Positions 23,370-34,520 of a DNA stretch of 58,601 nt are shown here, one piece after another; position 1 is the first letter of the stretch, and every line of letters begins with the position of its first letter. The notes under the pieces are model-generated. The model saw only the letters and a list, made by a program, of their open reading frames with translations. It searched no databases and was not told the DNA's origin. Source of the DNA: Pseudomonadota bacterium (GTDB lineage: Bacteria; Pseudomonadota; Gammaproteobacteria; Burkholderiales; Chitinibacteraceae); NCBI GenBank assembly GCA_018261735.1, contig JAGTRM010000027.1, positions 1 through 58,601 on the forward strand, in the 5' to 3' direction. The translations under genes were made by a program, and so were the position numbers.

Positions 23370-24308
23370 TCAAACGACCGCTTCTTCCTTGACCGTTACC
23401 GGCTTGACCATGTTCTCGCGCGTCAACCCGAACAGCAACAGCAACGGGCTCGCCACCAATACCGACGAATAGATGCCGAACACGATGCCGATCGTCAATG
23501 CGATGGCGAAATAGTGCAGACTTGGGCCGCCCAGAATCAGCATCGACAGCACCATCATTTCCGTGGAAAGGTGGGTAATGATGGTCCGGCTCATGGTGGC
23601 GGTAATCGCGTTGTCGATCACCTCCGGCACGCCCTTGCCGCGCATTTCCGGCTTGCGGAAATTTTCGCGGATCCGGTCGAACACCACCACCGATTCGTTC
23701 ACGGAGTAGCCCAGCACCGCGAGCACCCCGGCCAGCACCGGCAGCGAGAATTCCCACTGAAACAGTGCGAAGAAGCCCAGAATGATCACCACGTCGTGCA
23801 TGTTGGCGATCACGGCCGACACCGCAAAACGCCATTCAAAGCGGATCGCCAGATAGATGATGATGCCGATACAGACCAGCAGCGTGGCAACAAGACCATG
23901 GGTAACCAGCTCCGAACCCACCGATGGGCCGATGAATTCAACCTTGCGCATTTCCACGCTGGCATCGTCTTTCTTCAGCTCAACCAGAACTTCATTGGAA
24001 AGCTGGGCCGAAGTCTTGCTCTTGATGTTGGGCAACCGGATCATGATGTCTCGCGTGGTACCCAGCGACTGCACCTGCGATTCGCCATACTTCAGCGCAT
24101 CGACCCGCTCACGCACCTTGTTGGTCTCGGCCGCCTGCGCATAGCGCACTTCCAGTACCGTACCGCCGGTGAACTCCACGCCAAAGTTCAGGCCCTTGAA
24201 GATCAGGAAAAACACCGCGACGACAAAAGTCGCCAGAGAAATCGCCGTCGTGAGCTTGCCATAGCTCATGAACGGAACATCGCGCTTCATGTGAAAGAGT
24301 TCGATCAT
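23370..24308 (-). CDS. secF: SecF, protein export subunit
   Basis: A 312-residue inner-membrane protein with six helices and the SecF motifs FGVEFTGGTVLEV, GYSVNESVVVFDRIREN and TMSRTIITHL. It forms the SecDF complex that uses proton motive force to pull preproteins across the membrane. GGGAG lies before the ATG, 15 bases after secD. Confidence 0.96.
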   Translation of the reverse strand: MIELFHMKRDVPFMSYGKLTTAISLATFVVAVFFLIFKGLNFGVEFTGGTVLEVRYAQAAETNKVRERVDALKYGESQVQSLGTTRDIMIRLPNIKSKTSAQLSNEVLVELKKDDASVEMRKVEFIGPSVGSELVTHGLVATLLVCIGIIIYLAIRFEWRFAVSAVIANMHDVVIILGFFALFQWEFSLPVLAGVLAVLGYSVNESVVVFDRIRENFRKPEMRGKGVPEVIDNAITATMSRTIITHLSTEMMVLSMLILGGPSLHYFAIALTIGIVFGIYSSVLVASPLLLLFGLTRENMVKPVTVKEEAVV

Positions 24309-24323
24309 TTTTTTCTCCCGGCC

Positions 24324-26150
24324 TCAGACTGCAATCGAGGTCAAACGGCGACGGTAGCCGTAGATCAGGTCAACCACCCCGCGCGATACGAATACCGAGC
24401 TGTACATCGAGGTGAGAATACCCAGACAGTGCACCACGGCAAAGCCGCGCACGGCGCCAGAGCCAAAGATCAGCAGCATGACGCCGACGATCAGGCTGGT
24501 CACGTTCGAATCCAGAATCGTCGCCCAGGCATGCTCATATCCGGCGCTGATCGCCGATTGCGGCGGCATGCCATTGCGCAACTCTTCCCGGATCCGTTCG
24601 TTGATCAGCACGTTGGAGTCGATCGCCATCCCCAGTGCCAGCGCAATCGCGGCAATGCCGGGCAAGGTCAGCGTGGCCTGCAGCATCGACAGCAAGGAGA
24701 GCAGGAACAGCAGGTTGGTCGCCAGGCCCACGGCCGACACCACGCCGAACACGCGGTAATAGATCACCATGAACAGCGTGATCGCCGCGAAACCGTACAG
24801 CGTCGAATGGAAGCCCTTGGTAATGTTTTCCGCACCCAGGCTCGGTCCAATCGTGCGCTCTTCGGCAATGCTCATCGGCGCAGCCAGCGAACCGGCACGC
24901 AGCAGCAACGAAACATCATTGGCCTCCTGCACGCCCATCGAACCGGTGATCTGCACACGGCCACCGCCGATTTCGGCGCGCACCACGGGAGCCGTCACCA
25001 CTTCGCCCTTACCCTTCTCAACCAGGATCATGGCAATGCGCTTGCCAATGTTTTCCTTGGTTAGGTCGCGGAAGATGCCGGCACCTGCGCTATCGAGGTT
25101 GATGTGCACAGCCGGCTGGTTCTGGTCATCGAATCCTGCCTGCGCATCATTGATGTTTTCGCCGGTCAGCTCGACTTCCTTGCGTAGCAGGATCGGGCGT
25201 GGTTTGCCATCGCTGCCGCGTTCGGTCATCAACTCAAATCCAACCGGTACGCGGCCACTGATCGCTTCGCTCAGCTTGGCCTGGTCATCCTCGACCAGCC
25301 GCACTTCCAGGGTGGCGGTGCGCCCGAGAATATCCTTGGCCTTGGCGGTATCCTGCACCCCTGGCAACTGCACCACGATGCGGCCTTCGCCCTGCTGCTG
25401 GATGATCGGCTCGGCCACGCCAAGTTCGTTCACCCGGTTATGCAGCGTGGTCACGTTTTGCGCCACGGCATCGGTCTTGAGCTGCAGCAATGCCTGTTGG
25501 CCGTAACTCACCACCACCTTGTACGTACCGCTTTCCTTGACATCGACCACCGCCAAGTTCGGCATGATCCGGCGAATGGCCTTGCCGGCGGCATCGACGG
25601 TTTCGGCATCACGCAACTGGATTTCTACCTGATCGCGCTCACGGCTGACACGGCCGTAACGGATTTTCTTTTCGCGCAATTCACGGCGCACTTCGCCTGC
25701 GGTTTTCTCCAGCGCCTTGTCAACGGCCGCCTTCATGTCCACTTCCAGCAGAAAGTGCACGCCGCCGCGCAGATCAAGACCGAGAAACATGGGCTTGGCA
25801 CCCATCTTTGTCAGCCAGGAGGGCGAGCGCGAAAGCAGGTTGAGCGCAACGATGTAATCTTCGCCCAGACCAGCCTGGATCGCGTCCTTGGCCTTGAGCT
25901 GATCCTCGGTATCCTTGAAGCGCAGCTTGACCGAGTTGTTCTCGAACAAACTGTCATCCGGGGTGATACCGGCAGCCTTGACCAGTTCCTCGGCCCGCGT
26001 CAGCAAGCCGGCATCGGCCTTGATCGTGGCCCGGACACTGGAAATCTGGACGGCAGGACTTTCACCGAAGAAATTGGGCAGGGTAAACAGAAAAGCCGCG
26101 ACCAGCGTCACGGCCATCAGGAGGTACTTCCACAGCGGGTAACGATTCAT
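24324..26150 (-). CDS. secD: SecD, protein export subunit
   Basis: A protein of 608 residues, MNRYPLWKYLLMAVTLVAAF at the N-terminus, a large periplasmic P1 domain, GLDLRGGVHFLLEVD and the C-terminal membrane half with ALGMAIDSNVLINERIREEL. Length and order match SecD. A strong intercistronic hairpin separates it from yajC. Confidence 0.97.
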   Translation of the reverse strand: MNRYPLWKYLLMAVTLVAAFLFTLPNFFGESPAVQISSVRATIKADAGLLTRAEELVKAAGITPDDSLFENNSVKLRFKDTEDQLKAKDAIQAGLGEDYIVALNLLSRSPSWLTKMGAKPMFLGLDLRGGVHFLLEVDMKAAVDKALEKTAGEVRRELREKKIRYGRVSRERDQVEIQLRDAETVDAAGKAIRRIMPNLAVVDVKESGTYKVVVSYGQQALLQLKTDAVAQNVTTLHNRVNELGVAEPIIQQQGEGRIVVQLPGVQDTAKAKDILGRTATLEVRLVEDDQAKLSEAISGRVPVGFELMTERGSDGKPRPILLRKEVELTGENINDAQAGFDDQNQPAVHINLDSAGAGIFRDLTKENIGKRIAMILVEKGKGEVVTAPVVRAEIGGGRVQITGSMGVQEANDVSLLLRAGSLAAPMSIAEERTIGPSLGAENITKGFHSTLYGFAAITLFMVIYYRVFGVVSAVGLATNLLFLLSLLSMLQATLTLPGIAAIALALGMAIDSNVLINERIREELRNGMPPQSAISAGYEHAWATILDSNVTSLIVGVMLLIFGSGAVRGFAVVHCLGILTSMYSSVFVSRGVVDLIYGYRRRLTSIAV

Positions 26151-26160
26151 GGCGAACCCA

Positions 26161-26210
26161 TCAAAATTGAAAAGGCGACCCGCACGAAGCCAGGCTTCGC
26201 GCGGGTCGCC
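26161..26210 (-). terminator. hairpin between yajC and secD
   Basis: GGCGACCCGC (26174-26183) pairs perfectly with GCGGGTCGCC (26201-26210), and the loop itself can pair. On the minus strand it is followed by TTTTCAATTTTG. It looks like a partial terminator that lets yajC be made in excess of secDF. Confidence 0.6.
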
Positions 26211-26219
26211 GGATTGGGC

Positions 26220-26546
26220 TTACAAGCCAGCTTTTTTCAGAGTGCCTTCTTCGAGCTTGCCTGCGACTGCGCCGCGCTGAACAGTGATGTTCACACCGTT
26301 GGCAATTTCCAGGACATAGTAGGTTTCATCAACCTTGACCACGCGGGCGAGCATGCCGCTGGTGGTGACCACTTCATCGCCCTTCTTCAACGCGGCGAGC
26401 AGTGCAGCATGCTCCTTGGCGCGTTTTTGTTGCGGGCGGATCAACAGGAACCAGAACAGCACGCCAATGACAATCATCGGTGCCAATTGGATCAGAAAGC
26501 TGTCCGGCCCTGCCAGACTGGCAGCATGTGCGGGCGCAATAAACAT
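26220..26546 (-). CDS. yajC: YajC, Sec translocase accessory subunit
   Basis: A 108-residue, single-helix membrane protein beginning MFIAPAHAASLAGPDSF, with the family motif FLLIRPQQKRAKEH and a conserved VVTTSGMLARVVKV. It associates with SecDF. I chose ATG 26546, with AAAGGAT upstream. Confidence 0.95.
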   Translation of the reverse strand: MFIAPAHAASLAGPDSFLIQLAPMIVIGVLFWFLLIRPQQKRAKEHAALLAALKKGDEVVTTSGMLARVVKVDETYYVLEIANGVNITVQRGAVAGKLEEGTLKKAGL

Positions 26547-26711
26547 GGGATATCCTTTAATTAGTTGGATTCGACGAAAATCAAAGCGGCTCATTCTAGC
26601 CGCAGCCACCACCAAAATCCACAACCGGCGACAAGTTTAGCCCGGATTGACTACGGCGGCGTTATGATTAACAACATCGGTGTGTACATCACCGCCACCA
26701 AGGAGACAACC

Positions 26712-27464
26712 ATGCGCATCACCACCTCGGTTCTGGCCGGCATCCTGTTGGCCGTCATGACCGGCGCGTCTGCCGAACCATTGACCAACAGCCGGGCCCC
26801 TATCGAAGCTGAATTCCAATCCGACGTCGCGGTCTGCAAGGAACTTGGCAAGGCGGAAATGCCCGCCTGCCTGAAAGAAGCCACCGCCAAGAAAAAAGCC
26901 AGCTACGCAGATGTCTGGAAGAAACGCGATCCTGCCACGCAGACCCGCGTCTACTACGGCGACCTCAACACCAACAAGCCGAAAATCGAGAAGGATTACC
27001 AGGCCGACATCGCCTTTTGCAAGGAACTCGACAAATCCGGCTCGGCCACATGCCAGCGCGAGGCGTTGCAACGCAAAAAGCTCGCGCTCAAATCGGTCAT
27101 GACCGCGCCCAAAGTACCCAATGCCGCCTGTGCAACGTGCGGCGCCATTACGCATGTCAAGGAAGTGGACAAGCCCGGGCAAGGCTCACTGGTCGGCCAG
27201 ATTGGCGGCGGCGTGGTCGGCGGCGTACTGGGCCATCAGGTTGGCGGCGGCAGCGGGAAGACCGTGGCCACCATTGTCGGCGCAGTGGGCGGCGCCATTG
27301 CCGGCAACGAAATCGAAAAGCGGGTCAAGACCAACAAGTATTACGAAGTCGGTTTCAAGCTCAACAATGGCGATGAAAAAACCATCACCTTCGACTCGGA
27401 CAGTCACGGCTTCAGGATTGGCGACAAGATCAAGTTCGAGAACAACCAGCTGATCCGCCAGTAA
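26712..27464 (+). CDS. exported glycine-zipper 2TM protein with internal repeat
   Basis: A 250-residue protein with a signal peptide (MRITTSVLAGILLAVMTGASA). Two similar segments follow, each with a paired cysteine pattern: about residues 30-72 with VCKELGKAEMPAC and 95-135 with FCKELDKSGSATC. A glycine-zipper region comes next (GQIGGGVVGGVLGHQVGGG...GAVGGAIAGNEIEK), then a C-terminal beta-rich part. This is the 17-kDa surface antigen/glycine-zipper-2TM type, usually outer-membrane associated. AAGGAG lies before the ATG. It sits on the opposite strand inside the otherwise standard yajC-tgt order. Confidence 0.8.
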   Translation: MRITTSVLAGILLAVMTGASAEPLTNSRAPIEAEFQSDVAVCKELGKAEMPACLKEATAKKKASYADVWKKRDPATQTRVYYGDLNTNKPKIEKDYQADIAFCKELDKSGSATCQREALQRKKLALKSVMTAPKVPNAACATCGAITHVKEVDKPGQGSLVGQIGGGVVGGVLGHQVGGGSGKTVATIVGAVGGAIAGNEIEKRVKTNKYYEVGFKLNNGDEKTITFDSDSHGFRIGDKIKFENNQLIRQ

Positions 27465-27477
27465 CGGGTTCAGCCCA

Positions 27478-27514
27478 AATAAAAGCGGGCGGCCAGTGGC
27501 CGCCCGCTTTTATT
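27478..27514. terminator. bidirectional terminator (glycine-zipper gene / tgt)
   Basis: A 17-bp perfect stem (27478-27494 with 27498-27514) has a 3-base loop. AATAAAA/TTTTATT at its base gives T tracts both ways. It lies between convergent genes. Confidence 0.92.
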
Positions 27515-27528
27515 CATTCCACTCAGCT

Positions 27529-28683
<1,155 letters not shown>

Positions 28684-28688
28684 TTAAA

Positions 28689-29711
28689 TCAGAGCTGCTT
28701 TTCCAGCAGCATGGCATCGCCATAACTGAAGAAACGGTATTGCTGCGCGATGGCATGGCGATAGGCTGCCATGATCGTGTCATACCCTGCGAATGCGGCG
28801 ACTAGCATCAGCAGCGTCGACTTGGGCAGGTGAAAGTTGGTGATCAGGCGATCGACCACCTTGAACTGATAACCGGGGGTAATGAAAATATCGGTATCGC
28901 CTTCGGGCTCGGCCAGCAATCCGTGCTGGCTCGATGCCTCCAGCGCGCGCAGGCTGGTGGTGCCGACCGCGATCACCCGCCCGCCGGCGGCGCGGGTTGC
29001 GCGAACCAGCGCATCGGTGGCCGCCGGAATGGTATAGCGTTCGTGGTGCATCGTATGCTCGGCGATGTTTTCCACTCGCACCGGCTGGAAGGTTCCGGCG
29101 CCGACATGCAGCGTGACAAACGCCGTATGGACGCCCGCGGCCCGGATTTTATCGAGCATGTCCTCGGTGAAATGCAGGCCGGCTGTCGGCGCCGCCACCG
29201 CGCCCGGATCGCGTGCATAGACTGTCTGGTAACGCTTGGCATCCTCGTCATCCGGGGTATGCGTGATATAGGGCGGCAACGGCAACTGCCCGGCGGCATC
29301 GAGGATATCGAGCACATTTTGCGTGCCGGCAAAACGCAGCAGGAACAGGTCGCCGCGCCGCTCGACCATTTCCGCCGGCCATTTGTCTGCGAAGATCAGC
29401 TTCGTTCCCGGCTTGGGCGCTTTCGACGCGCGCACGTGCGCCAGCGCGCAATGTGTATCGAGCACGCGCTCGACCAGCGCTTCGATCAGCCCACCGCTTT
29501 CCTTCTTGCCGAACAAACGCGCCTTGATCACCCGGGTATCATTGAATACCAGCAAATCGCCGGCACGCAAGAATCGCGGGAGTTCGCAAAAAAGCGTATC
29601 GTCTAATTCACCCCCCGCCACATGCAGCAAGCGGCTCGCACCGCGCACCTCGGGCGGAAACTGGGCGATCAACTGCTCGGGCAAAAAGTAATCGAAATCG
29701 GAAACTTGCAT
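28689..29711 (-). CDS. queA: S-adenosylmethionine:tRNA ribosyltransferase-isomerase
   Basis: A 340-residue enzyme that transfers the ribosyl part of SAM to preQ1-tRNA to make epoxyqueuosine. It begins [17 protein letters not shown] and has [28 protein letters not shown] and [17 protein letters not shown], diagnostic of QueA. It is 48 bases upstream of tgt in the same direction. Confidence 0.97.
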   Translation of the reverse strand: MQVSDFDYFLPEQLIAQFPPEVRGASRLLHVAGGELDDTLFCELPRFLRAGDLLVFNDTRVIKARLFGKKESGGLIEALVERVLDTHCALAHVRASKAPKPGTKLIFADKWPAEMVERRGDLFLLRFAGTQNVLDILDAAGQLPLPPYITHTPDDEDAKRYQTVYARDPGAVAAPTAGLHFTEDMLDKIRAAGVHTAFVTLHVGAGTFQPVRVENIAEHTMHHERYTIPAATDALVRATRAAGGRVIAVGTTSLRALEASSQHGLLAEPEGDTDIFITPGYQFKVVDRLITNFHLPKSTLLMLVAAFAGYDTIMAAYRHAIAQQYRFFSYGDAMLLEKQL

Positions 29712-29976
29712 GAACCGCTCGTCAACTGAACAATCGGCGGATTATACCAGCCGCAGGCCGTGCCATACCGCGTCCGGATTAGCCCGATTTATCAGCATCC
29801 GCTAAAGTTCGACCGGTTTTTTCAGCGATTTTTCGCAGTTTTACATGCATTTTTCTGGACAAATCCGAACTGAGTGCGGCAAACTGCGCCGAATCGACAG
29901 GGCTATCAGGGTCTGTCTCTGCCCGTTTTCTTTTGAAGAAAGCCCGCCGAAACAAACTCTAGCAAAGGATAAATCG

Positions 29977-30432
29977 ATGCCCAATACCCGCAAGATTCTG
30001 GTTCTGCATGGCCCGAACCTGAACCTGCTCGGCGTACGGGAACCCCAGCACTATGGTGCCGACACACTGGCCACCATCAACGCCCGTCTGGCCGAACTCG
30101 GTCAGGGATACGGGGCGCAAGTGCAGGCTTTCCAATCCAATCGCGAATACGAGTTGATTGAACGCATCCAGGCCACGCTAAGCGACGGCACGGATTTTAT
30201 CGTCATCAACCCGGCGGCATTTACGCATACCAGCGTGGCCATTCGTGATGCGCTGGCAGCCACTAAAAAGCCCTTTGTCGAAGTGCACCTGTCCAATGTG
30301 CACGCTCGTGAAGCCTTCCGGCACCACTCGTATTTCTCCGACCTTGCCGTCGGCGTGATTTGCGGGCTGGGCGCCAAAGGCTATGAATATGCGCTGCGTT
30401 TTGCGCTCGAATACACCCCGAAAGCTGGCTAA
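29977..30432 (+). CDS. aroQ: 3-dehydroquinate dehydratase, type II
   Basis: A 151-residue enzyme of the shikimate pathway. [31 protein letters not shown] (catalytic Arg and Tyr region), [17 protein letters not shown] and [17 protein letters not shown] are all type II signatures. A long frame reaching 29845 is cut to ATG 29977, which follows AAAGGA. First gene of the common betaproteobacterial order aroQ-accB-accC-prmA. Confidence 0.96.
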   Translation: MPNTRKILVLHGPNLNLLGVREPQHYGADTLATINARLAELGQGYGAQVQAFQSNREYELIERIQATLSDGTDFIVINPAAFTHTSVAIRDALAATKKPFVEVHLSNVHAREAFRHHSYFSDLAVGVICGLGAKGYEYALRFALEYTPKAG

Positions 30433-30464
30433 AACCCGCATTCAAAAGAGGAGATCATTCCGGT

Positions 30465-30935
30465 ATGGACCTGAGAAAACTGAAGAAGCTCATCGACCTG
30501 GTCGAGGAGTCCGGCATTGCCGAGCTTGAAGTCACTGAAGGCGAAGAAAAAGTGCGCATCACGCGCGTCAACAACAACGCCCCGACTTACATCCAGCAAG
30601 CTTCGCCGATGCAGTATCAGTTCCCTGGCGGCGCACCGGCAGCGCCTGCGCTTGCGGCTGCCCCCGCTCCGGCAGCCGAAGCAGGCAGCGGTTTGCCGGA
30701 AGGCCATGTAGTCAAATCCCCGATGGTCGGCACCTTCTATCGCTCCCCGTCGCCGGGCGCAGCGGCGTTTGTCGAGGTCGGACAAACTGTCAACGTGGGC
30801 GACACGCTGTGCATCATCGAAGCCATGAAGCTTCTCAACGAGATCGAAGCGGACAAGAGCGGCGTGATCAAGGCGATCCTGATCGAAACCGGCCAGCCGG
30901 TTGAGTATGGCGAACCGCTGTTTGTCATTGGCTAA
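30465..30935 (+). CDS. accB: biotin carboxyl carrier protein of acetyl-CoA carboxylase
   Basis: A protein of 156 residues. An N-terminal assembly helix ([20 protein letters not shown]) is followed by a Pro/Ala-rich linker (residues about 54-75) and a biotinyl domain with lysine 122 in [15 protein letters not shown]. It carries CO2 for malonyl-CoA synthesis. GAGGAG lies before the ATG, 32 bases after aroQ. Confidence 0.97.
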   Translation: MDLRKLKKLIDLVEESGIAELEVTEGEEKVRITRVNNNAPTYIQQASPMQYQFPGGAPAAPALAAAPAPAAEAGSGLPEGHVVKSPMVGTFYRSPSPGAAAFVEVGQTVNVGDTLCIIEAMKLLNEIEADKSGVIKAILIETGQPVEYGEPLFVIG

Positions 30936-30940
30936 ATTCT

Positions 30941-31020
30941 GTAAGGCGTGAAGTGTGAGGCGCGAGGAGAAAGACTCTTGCCCCTCACACCTAACTCCAC
31001 ACCCCTCACGGAGTTAATCC
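30941..31020 (+). repeat. accB-accC spacer repeat (copy 1)
   Basis: This spacer holds GTAAGGCGTGAAGTGTGAGG at the left and CCCCTCACACCTAACTCC then CCCCTCAC at the right, forming imperfect inverted arms. A related element fills the accC-prmA spacer. The right arm contributes the GGAG before accC. It looks like a dispersed palindromic element. Confidence 0.6.
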
Positions 31021-32388
31021 ATGTTTGAAAAAATTCTGATCGCCAACCGCGGCGAAATTGCCCTGCGTATCTTGCGTGCTTGCCGCGAAATGGGCATCAA
31101 GACGGTCGTCGTGCACTCCGAGGCCGACCGCGAAGCCAAGTATGTCAAGCTGGCCGATGAATCGGTCTGCATCGGCCCGGCCCCCAGCGCCCAAAGTTAT
31201 CTGCACATCCCGGCGCTGATCGCCGCCGCCGAAGTCACCGAGGCCGAAGCGATTCACCCCGGCTACGGCTTTCTTTCGGAAAATGCCGATTTCGCCCAGC
31301 GCGTCGAGGAATCGGGCTTTGTCTTCATCGGCCCGCGTCCGGAATCGATTCGCCTGATGGGCGACAAAGTCTCGGCCAAGGACGCCATGAAGAAGGCCGG
31401 CGTGCCGTGCGTTCCGGGTTCCGACGGCGCACTGACCGACGATCCGCAAGAAATTCTCAAGATGGGACAGCAGGTTGGCTACCCGGTCATCATCAAGGCC
31501 GCCGGCGGCGGTGGCGGCCGTGGCATGCGCGTGGTTCACCACGAGGAAGAACTGCTGCGCGCGGTCGAAATGACCAAGTCCGAGGCGGGTGCCGCTTTCG
31601 GCAACCCCATGGTCTACATGGAAAAATTCCTGCAGACGCCGCGCCATATCGAAATCCAGATCCTGGCCGACCAGCACGGCAACGCCATTTACCTGGGCGA
31701 GCGCGACTGCTCGATGCAACGCCGCCACCAGAAGGTGATCGAAGAGGCTCCGGCCCCCGGCATTACCGATGCTCAGCGCAAACGCGTGGGCGAAGCCTGC
31801 GCCGAGGCCTGTCGCCAGATCGGCTATCGCGGTGCAGGCACGTTCGAATTCCTGTTCGAAAACGGCGAATTCTATTTCATCGAAATGAATACCCGCGTGC
31901 AGGTCGAACATCCGGTCACCGAACTCATCACCGGCATCGATATCGTGCAGGAGCAGATCCGCATTGCTTACGGCGAAAAGCTGCGTTTCGCCCAGAAGGA
32001 TGTGAAGCTGCGCGGCCACGCCATGGAATGCCGGATCAACGCCGAAGATCCGCTCAAGTTCATTCCCAGCCCGGGGCGCATCACCACGTACCACGCGCCC
32101 GGTGGGCCAGGCATCCGGGTCGATTCGCACGTTTACCAGGGCTATTTCGTTCCGCCGAATTATGACTCGATGATCGGCAAGATCATCACCTATGGCGATA
32201 CGCGCGAGCAGGCCATGGCACGCATGCGCATTGCCCTGTCGGAAATGGTGGTGCAGGGCATCCACACCAACATCCCGCTGCACCAGCAATTGCTGGTCGA
32301 CCCCGGCTTCGTCAAGGGCGGCACCAGCATTCACCACCTGGAACACCGCATGCCGGAAATCCGGGTACTGCTGGAAAAACAGTCGTAA
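31021..32388 (+). CDS. accC: biotin carboxylase of acetyl-CoA carboxylase
   Basis: A 455-residue ATP-grasp enzyme that carboxylates biotin on AccB. It begins [20 protein letters not shown], with the glycine loop [23 protein letters not shown], and the active-site region [19 protein letters not shown]. Length matches AccC. It is flanked by two related palindromic spacers. Confidence 0.98.
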   Translation: MFEKILIANRGEIALRILRACREMGIKTVVVHSEADREAKYVKLADESVCIGPAPSAQSYLHIPALIAAAEVTEAEAIHPGYGFLSENADFAQRVEESGFVFIGPRPESIRLMGDKVSAKDAMKKAGVPCVPGSDGALTDDPQEILKMGQQVGYPVIIKAAGGGGGRGMRVVHHEEELLRAVEMTKSEAGAAFGNPMVYMEKFLQTPRHIEIQILADQHGNAIYLGERDCSMQRRHQKVIEEAPAPGITDAQRKRVGEACAEACRQIGYRGAGTFEFLFENGEFYFIEMNTRVQVEHPVTELITGIDIVQEQIRIAYGEKLRFAQKDVKLRGHAMECRINAEDPLKFIPSPGRITTYHAPGGPGIRVDSHVYQGYFVPPNYDSMIGKIITYGDTREQAMARMRIALSEMVVQGIHTNIPLHQQLLVDPGFVKGGTSIHHLEHRMPEIRVLLEKQS

Positions 32389-32392
32389 TCCA

Positions 32393-32490
32393 GTAAGGGG
32401 CGAAGTGTGAGGGGTGAGGAGTAAAATCACCCTGAACATTTCGCCTTTTGCTTATACTCATCACACCTAACTCCTGGCTCCTCACTCCCC
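32393..32490 (+). repeat. accC-prmA spacer repeat (copy 2)
   Basis: The left arm GTAAGGGGCGAAGTGTGAGG (then GGTGAGGAG) and the right arm ATCACACCTAACTCC (then TCCTCACTCCCC) match copy 1 at 30941. A longer middle (about 35 bases) separates them. The element runs directly up to the prmA ATG, so it provides the leader of prmA. Confidence 0.6.
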
Positions 32491-33378
32491 ATGCCCTGGC
32501 AAGAACTCCGCATTACCGCCGATTCCACCCACGCCGAGGCGCTTTCCGATGCGCTGTTTGACCTGGGTGCCCTTTCCGTTTCGATCGAAGACGCCGCCGC
32601 CGGCACCGCCGACGAGAAACCGATCTTCGGCGAGCCGGGCGAGCCCGTCGACCAGCTCTGGGAAAAAAGCATCGTGGTCGCGCTGCTGGAAGAGAATACC
32701 AGTGCCGAGCTGATGGCCGCAGCGGCCGCCAACGCGGTGAAGATCGCCCTGCCGCCCTACACGGTCTGCACGGTCGAAGATCAAGACTGGGTGCGCCTGA
32801 CGCAGGCGCAGTTTGACCCGATTCCGATTTCGGCCCGGCTGTGGATCACGCCGACCTGGCACGAATGCCCCGATCCAGCCGCCGTCAGCATCCAGCTTGA
32901 TCCAGGCCTCGCGTTCGGCACCGGCAGCCACCCGACCACGCGGCTGTGCCTGAAGTGGATCGACGCCAACCTCAAGGGCGGCGAGACCGTGCTCGATTAC
33001 GGCTGCGGCTCAGGCATCCTGGCCATCGCCGCGCAGAAGCTCGGCGCCGGCGCCACCGATGGTGTCGATATCGACCCGCAGGCGATGATCGCCTCGAAGC
33101 AGAACGCCGAGCAGAACCATGTCGGCATCGGCTTTTACCTGCCCGATGCCGCGCCCGAGGGGCAATACGACGTGGTGCTGGCCAATATCCTGACCAACCC
33201 GCTGAAGGCGCTCGCCCCGCTGCTGTCTGGCAAGGTGCGCAGCGGCGGGCGGATCGCGTTGTCCGGCATTCTGTCCGAGCAAGCCGAAGACGTAATGACC
33301 ATCTACGGGCAGTGGTTCGATTTCGCCCCGCCGGCGGTGGAAGAAGGTTGGGTCTGCCTGTCCGGCACGCGAAAATGA
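32491..33378 (+). CDS. prmA: ribosomal protein L11 methyltransferase
   Basis: A 295-residue SAM-dependent methyltransferase that trimethylates ribosomal protein L11. An N-terminal substrate domain (MPWQELRITADSTHAEALSD) precedes the PrmA motifs LDPGLAFGTGSHPTTRLCL, VLDYGCGSGILAIAA and VLANILTNPL. It is in the expected place after accC. Confidence 0.96.
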   Translation: MPWQELRITADSTHAEALSDALFDLGALSVSIEDAAAGTADEKPIFGEPGEPVDQLWEKSIVVALLEENTSAELMAAAAANAVKIALPPYTVCTVEDQDWVRLTQAQFDPIPISARLWITPTWHECPDPAAVSIQLDPGLAFGTGSHPTTRLCLKWIDANLKGGETVLDYGCGSGILAIAAQKLGAGATDGVDIDPQAMIASKQNAEQNHVGIGFYLPDAAPEGQYDVVLANILTNPLKALAPLLSGKVRSGGRIALSGILSEQAEDVMTIYGQWFDFAPPAVEEGWVCLSGTRK

Positions 33379-33404
33379 TCCGGAAAATGATCTAGAATCC
33401 ACGC

Positions 33405-34307
33405 ATGGACCATATCACTCGTTGCCCAAACTGTTCGACTGCTTTTCGGGTAACCGAGGAACAGCTTGCCGCCTATCACGGGCAGGTTCGCTGCGGGCGC
33501 TGCGCCCTGGTCTTCAATGCACGGGACTGCCTGCTTCCGCATCCTCCCGCCGAACCGGCTCCGGCCGCTTCGTTCAACGCGTTCAACGAACCACCCCAGA
33601 CCGGGCAAGCCGATGAAATCGCGAACGAGACTGAAGCCACGGCAAACAGGGAAGCATCAGAACAAGCGGAAACCGCCAAACCCGGCACGGAAGCCTTCCC
33701 GGAAGAAGCACCCGATGCACTGATGGAAACCGTGCCGGAAACACCGGAACAAGTGATTCAAGCGCAAGCAGCGGGCTACCGACCGATCACGCTGCCCGAA
33801 GACGACGCTTTGTTCGCCCCGTTGGCCAAACCCCGTCACCGGGCGACGTGGATCGTGGCCACGCTGCTTGCCACGCTGGTGCTGTTCCTGCAACTGGTCT
33901 TTGCCTACCGGATGACGCTGGCCATGGAATTCCCGGCCTTGCAACCGCGCTTCACCCGCCTGTGCAACACCCTGGGCTGCAGCATGCCTTTGCCACGGCA
34001 GACCGAGTTGCTACGCATGGAGTGGTCGGAACTGACGTACGTGCCAGACCACCCCACCCTGATCCAGCTCTCCGCCACACTGCGCAACCTTGCCCAGTAT
34101 GAACAGGCGCTGCCGTTGCTGGAACTGACCCTGACCGACAATCAGGAACGCGTGGTCGCCCGCCGCGTTTTCAAGCCAGCCGAGTACCTGAACAGCAATG
34201 AAAAAAATCGCCGCAGCCTGCCGGGCCACGACGAATTGCATGCATTCCTGCAACTGGAAACCAGCCAGCTCAAATCCACGGGGTATTCGCTGTACTGGTT
34301 TTATTAG
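33405..34307 (+). CDS. zinc-ribbon and DUF3426 membrane protein
   Basis: A protein of 300 residues. An N-terminal MJ0042-type zinc ribbon (CPNCSTAFRV...VRCGRCALVFN) is followed by a low-complexity acidic linker. One transmembrane helix lies near residues 148-170 (TWIVATLLATLVLFLQLVFAY) and a C-terminal DUF3426 domain ends the protein (LIQLSATLRNLAQYEQALPLLELTLTD). This architecture regularly follows prmA in betaproteobacteria. The function is unknown. Confidence 0.88.
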   Translation: MDHITRCPNCSTAFRVTEEQLAAYHGQVRCGRCALVFNARDCLLPHPPAEPAPAASFNAFNEPPQTGQADEIANETEATANREASEQAETAKPGTEAFPEEAPDALMETVPETPEQVIQAQAAGYRPITLPEDDALFAPLAKPRHRATWIVATLLATLVLFLQLVFAYRMTLAMEFPALQPRFTRLCNTLGCSMPLPRQTELLRMEWSELTYVPDHPTLIQLSATLRNLAQYEQALPLLELTLTDNQERVVARRVFKPAEYLNSNEKNRRSLPGHDELHAFLQLETSQLKSTGYSLYWFY

Positions 34308-34520
34308 TCCCTGCCGGAATCGAAACCGATTCAACCGCAGCCCGTTGTCCGCAGGATGAATTCAAAACGATCGGAATGACTGGCTGGTTTATTTGCCAGA
34401 TTTGCCAGATTGATGAGACGAGTTGTTGCCGGTGAAGCTGCTTTGCACCTGGCTTGTTTTCGCCGGATTACGTTCCATACTGAACCATACAAACTTTACA
34501 TATTGAGGAGTTTTCATCCC

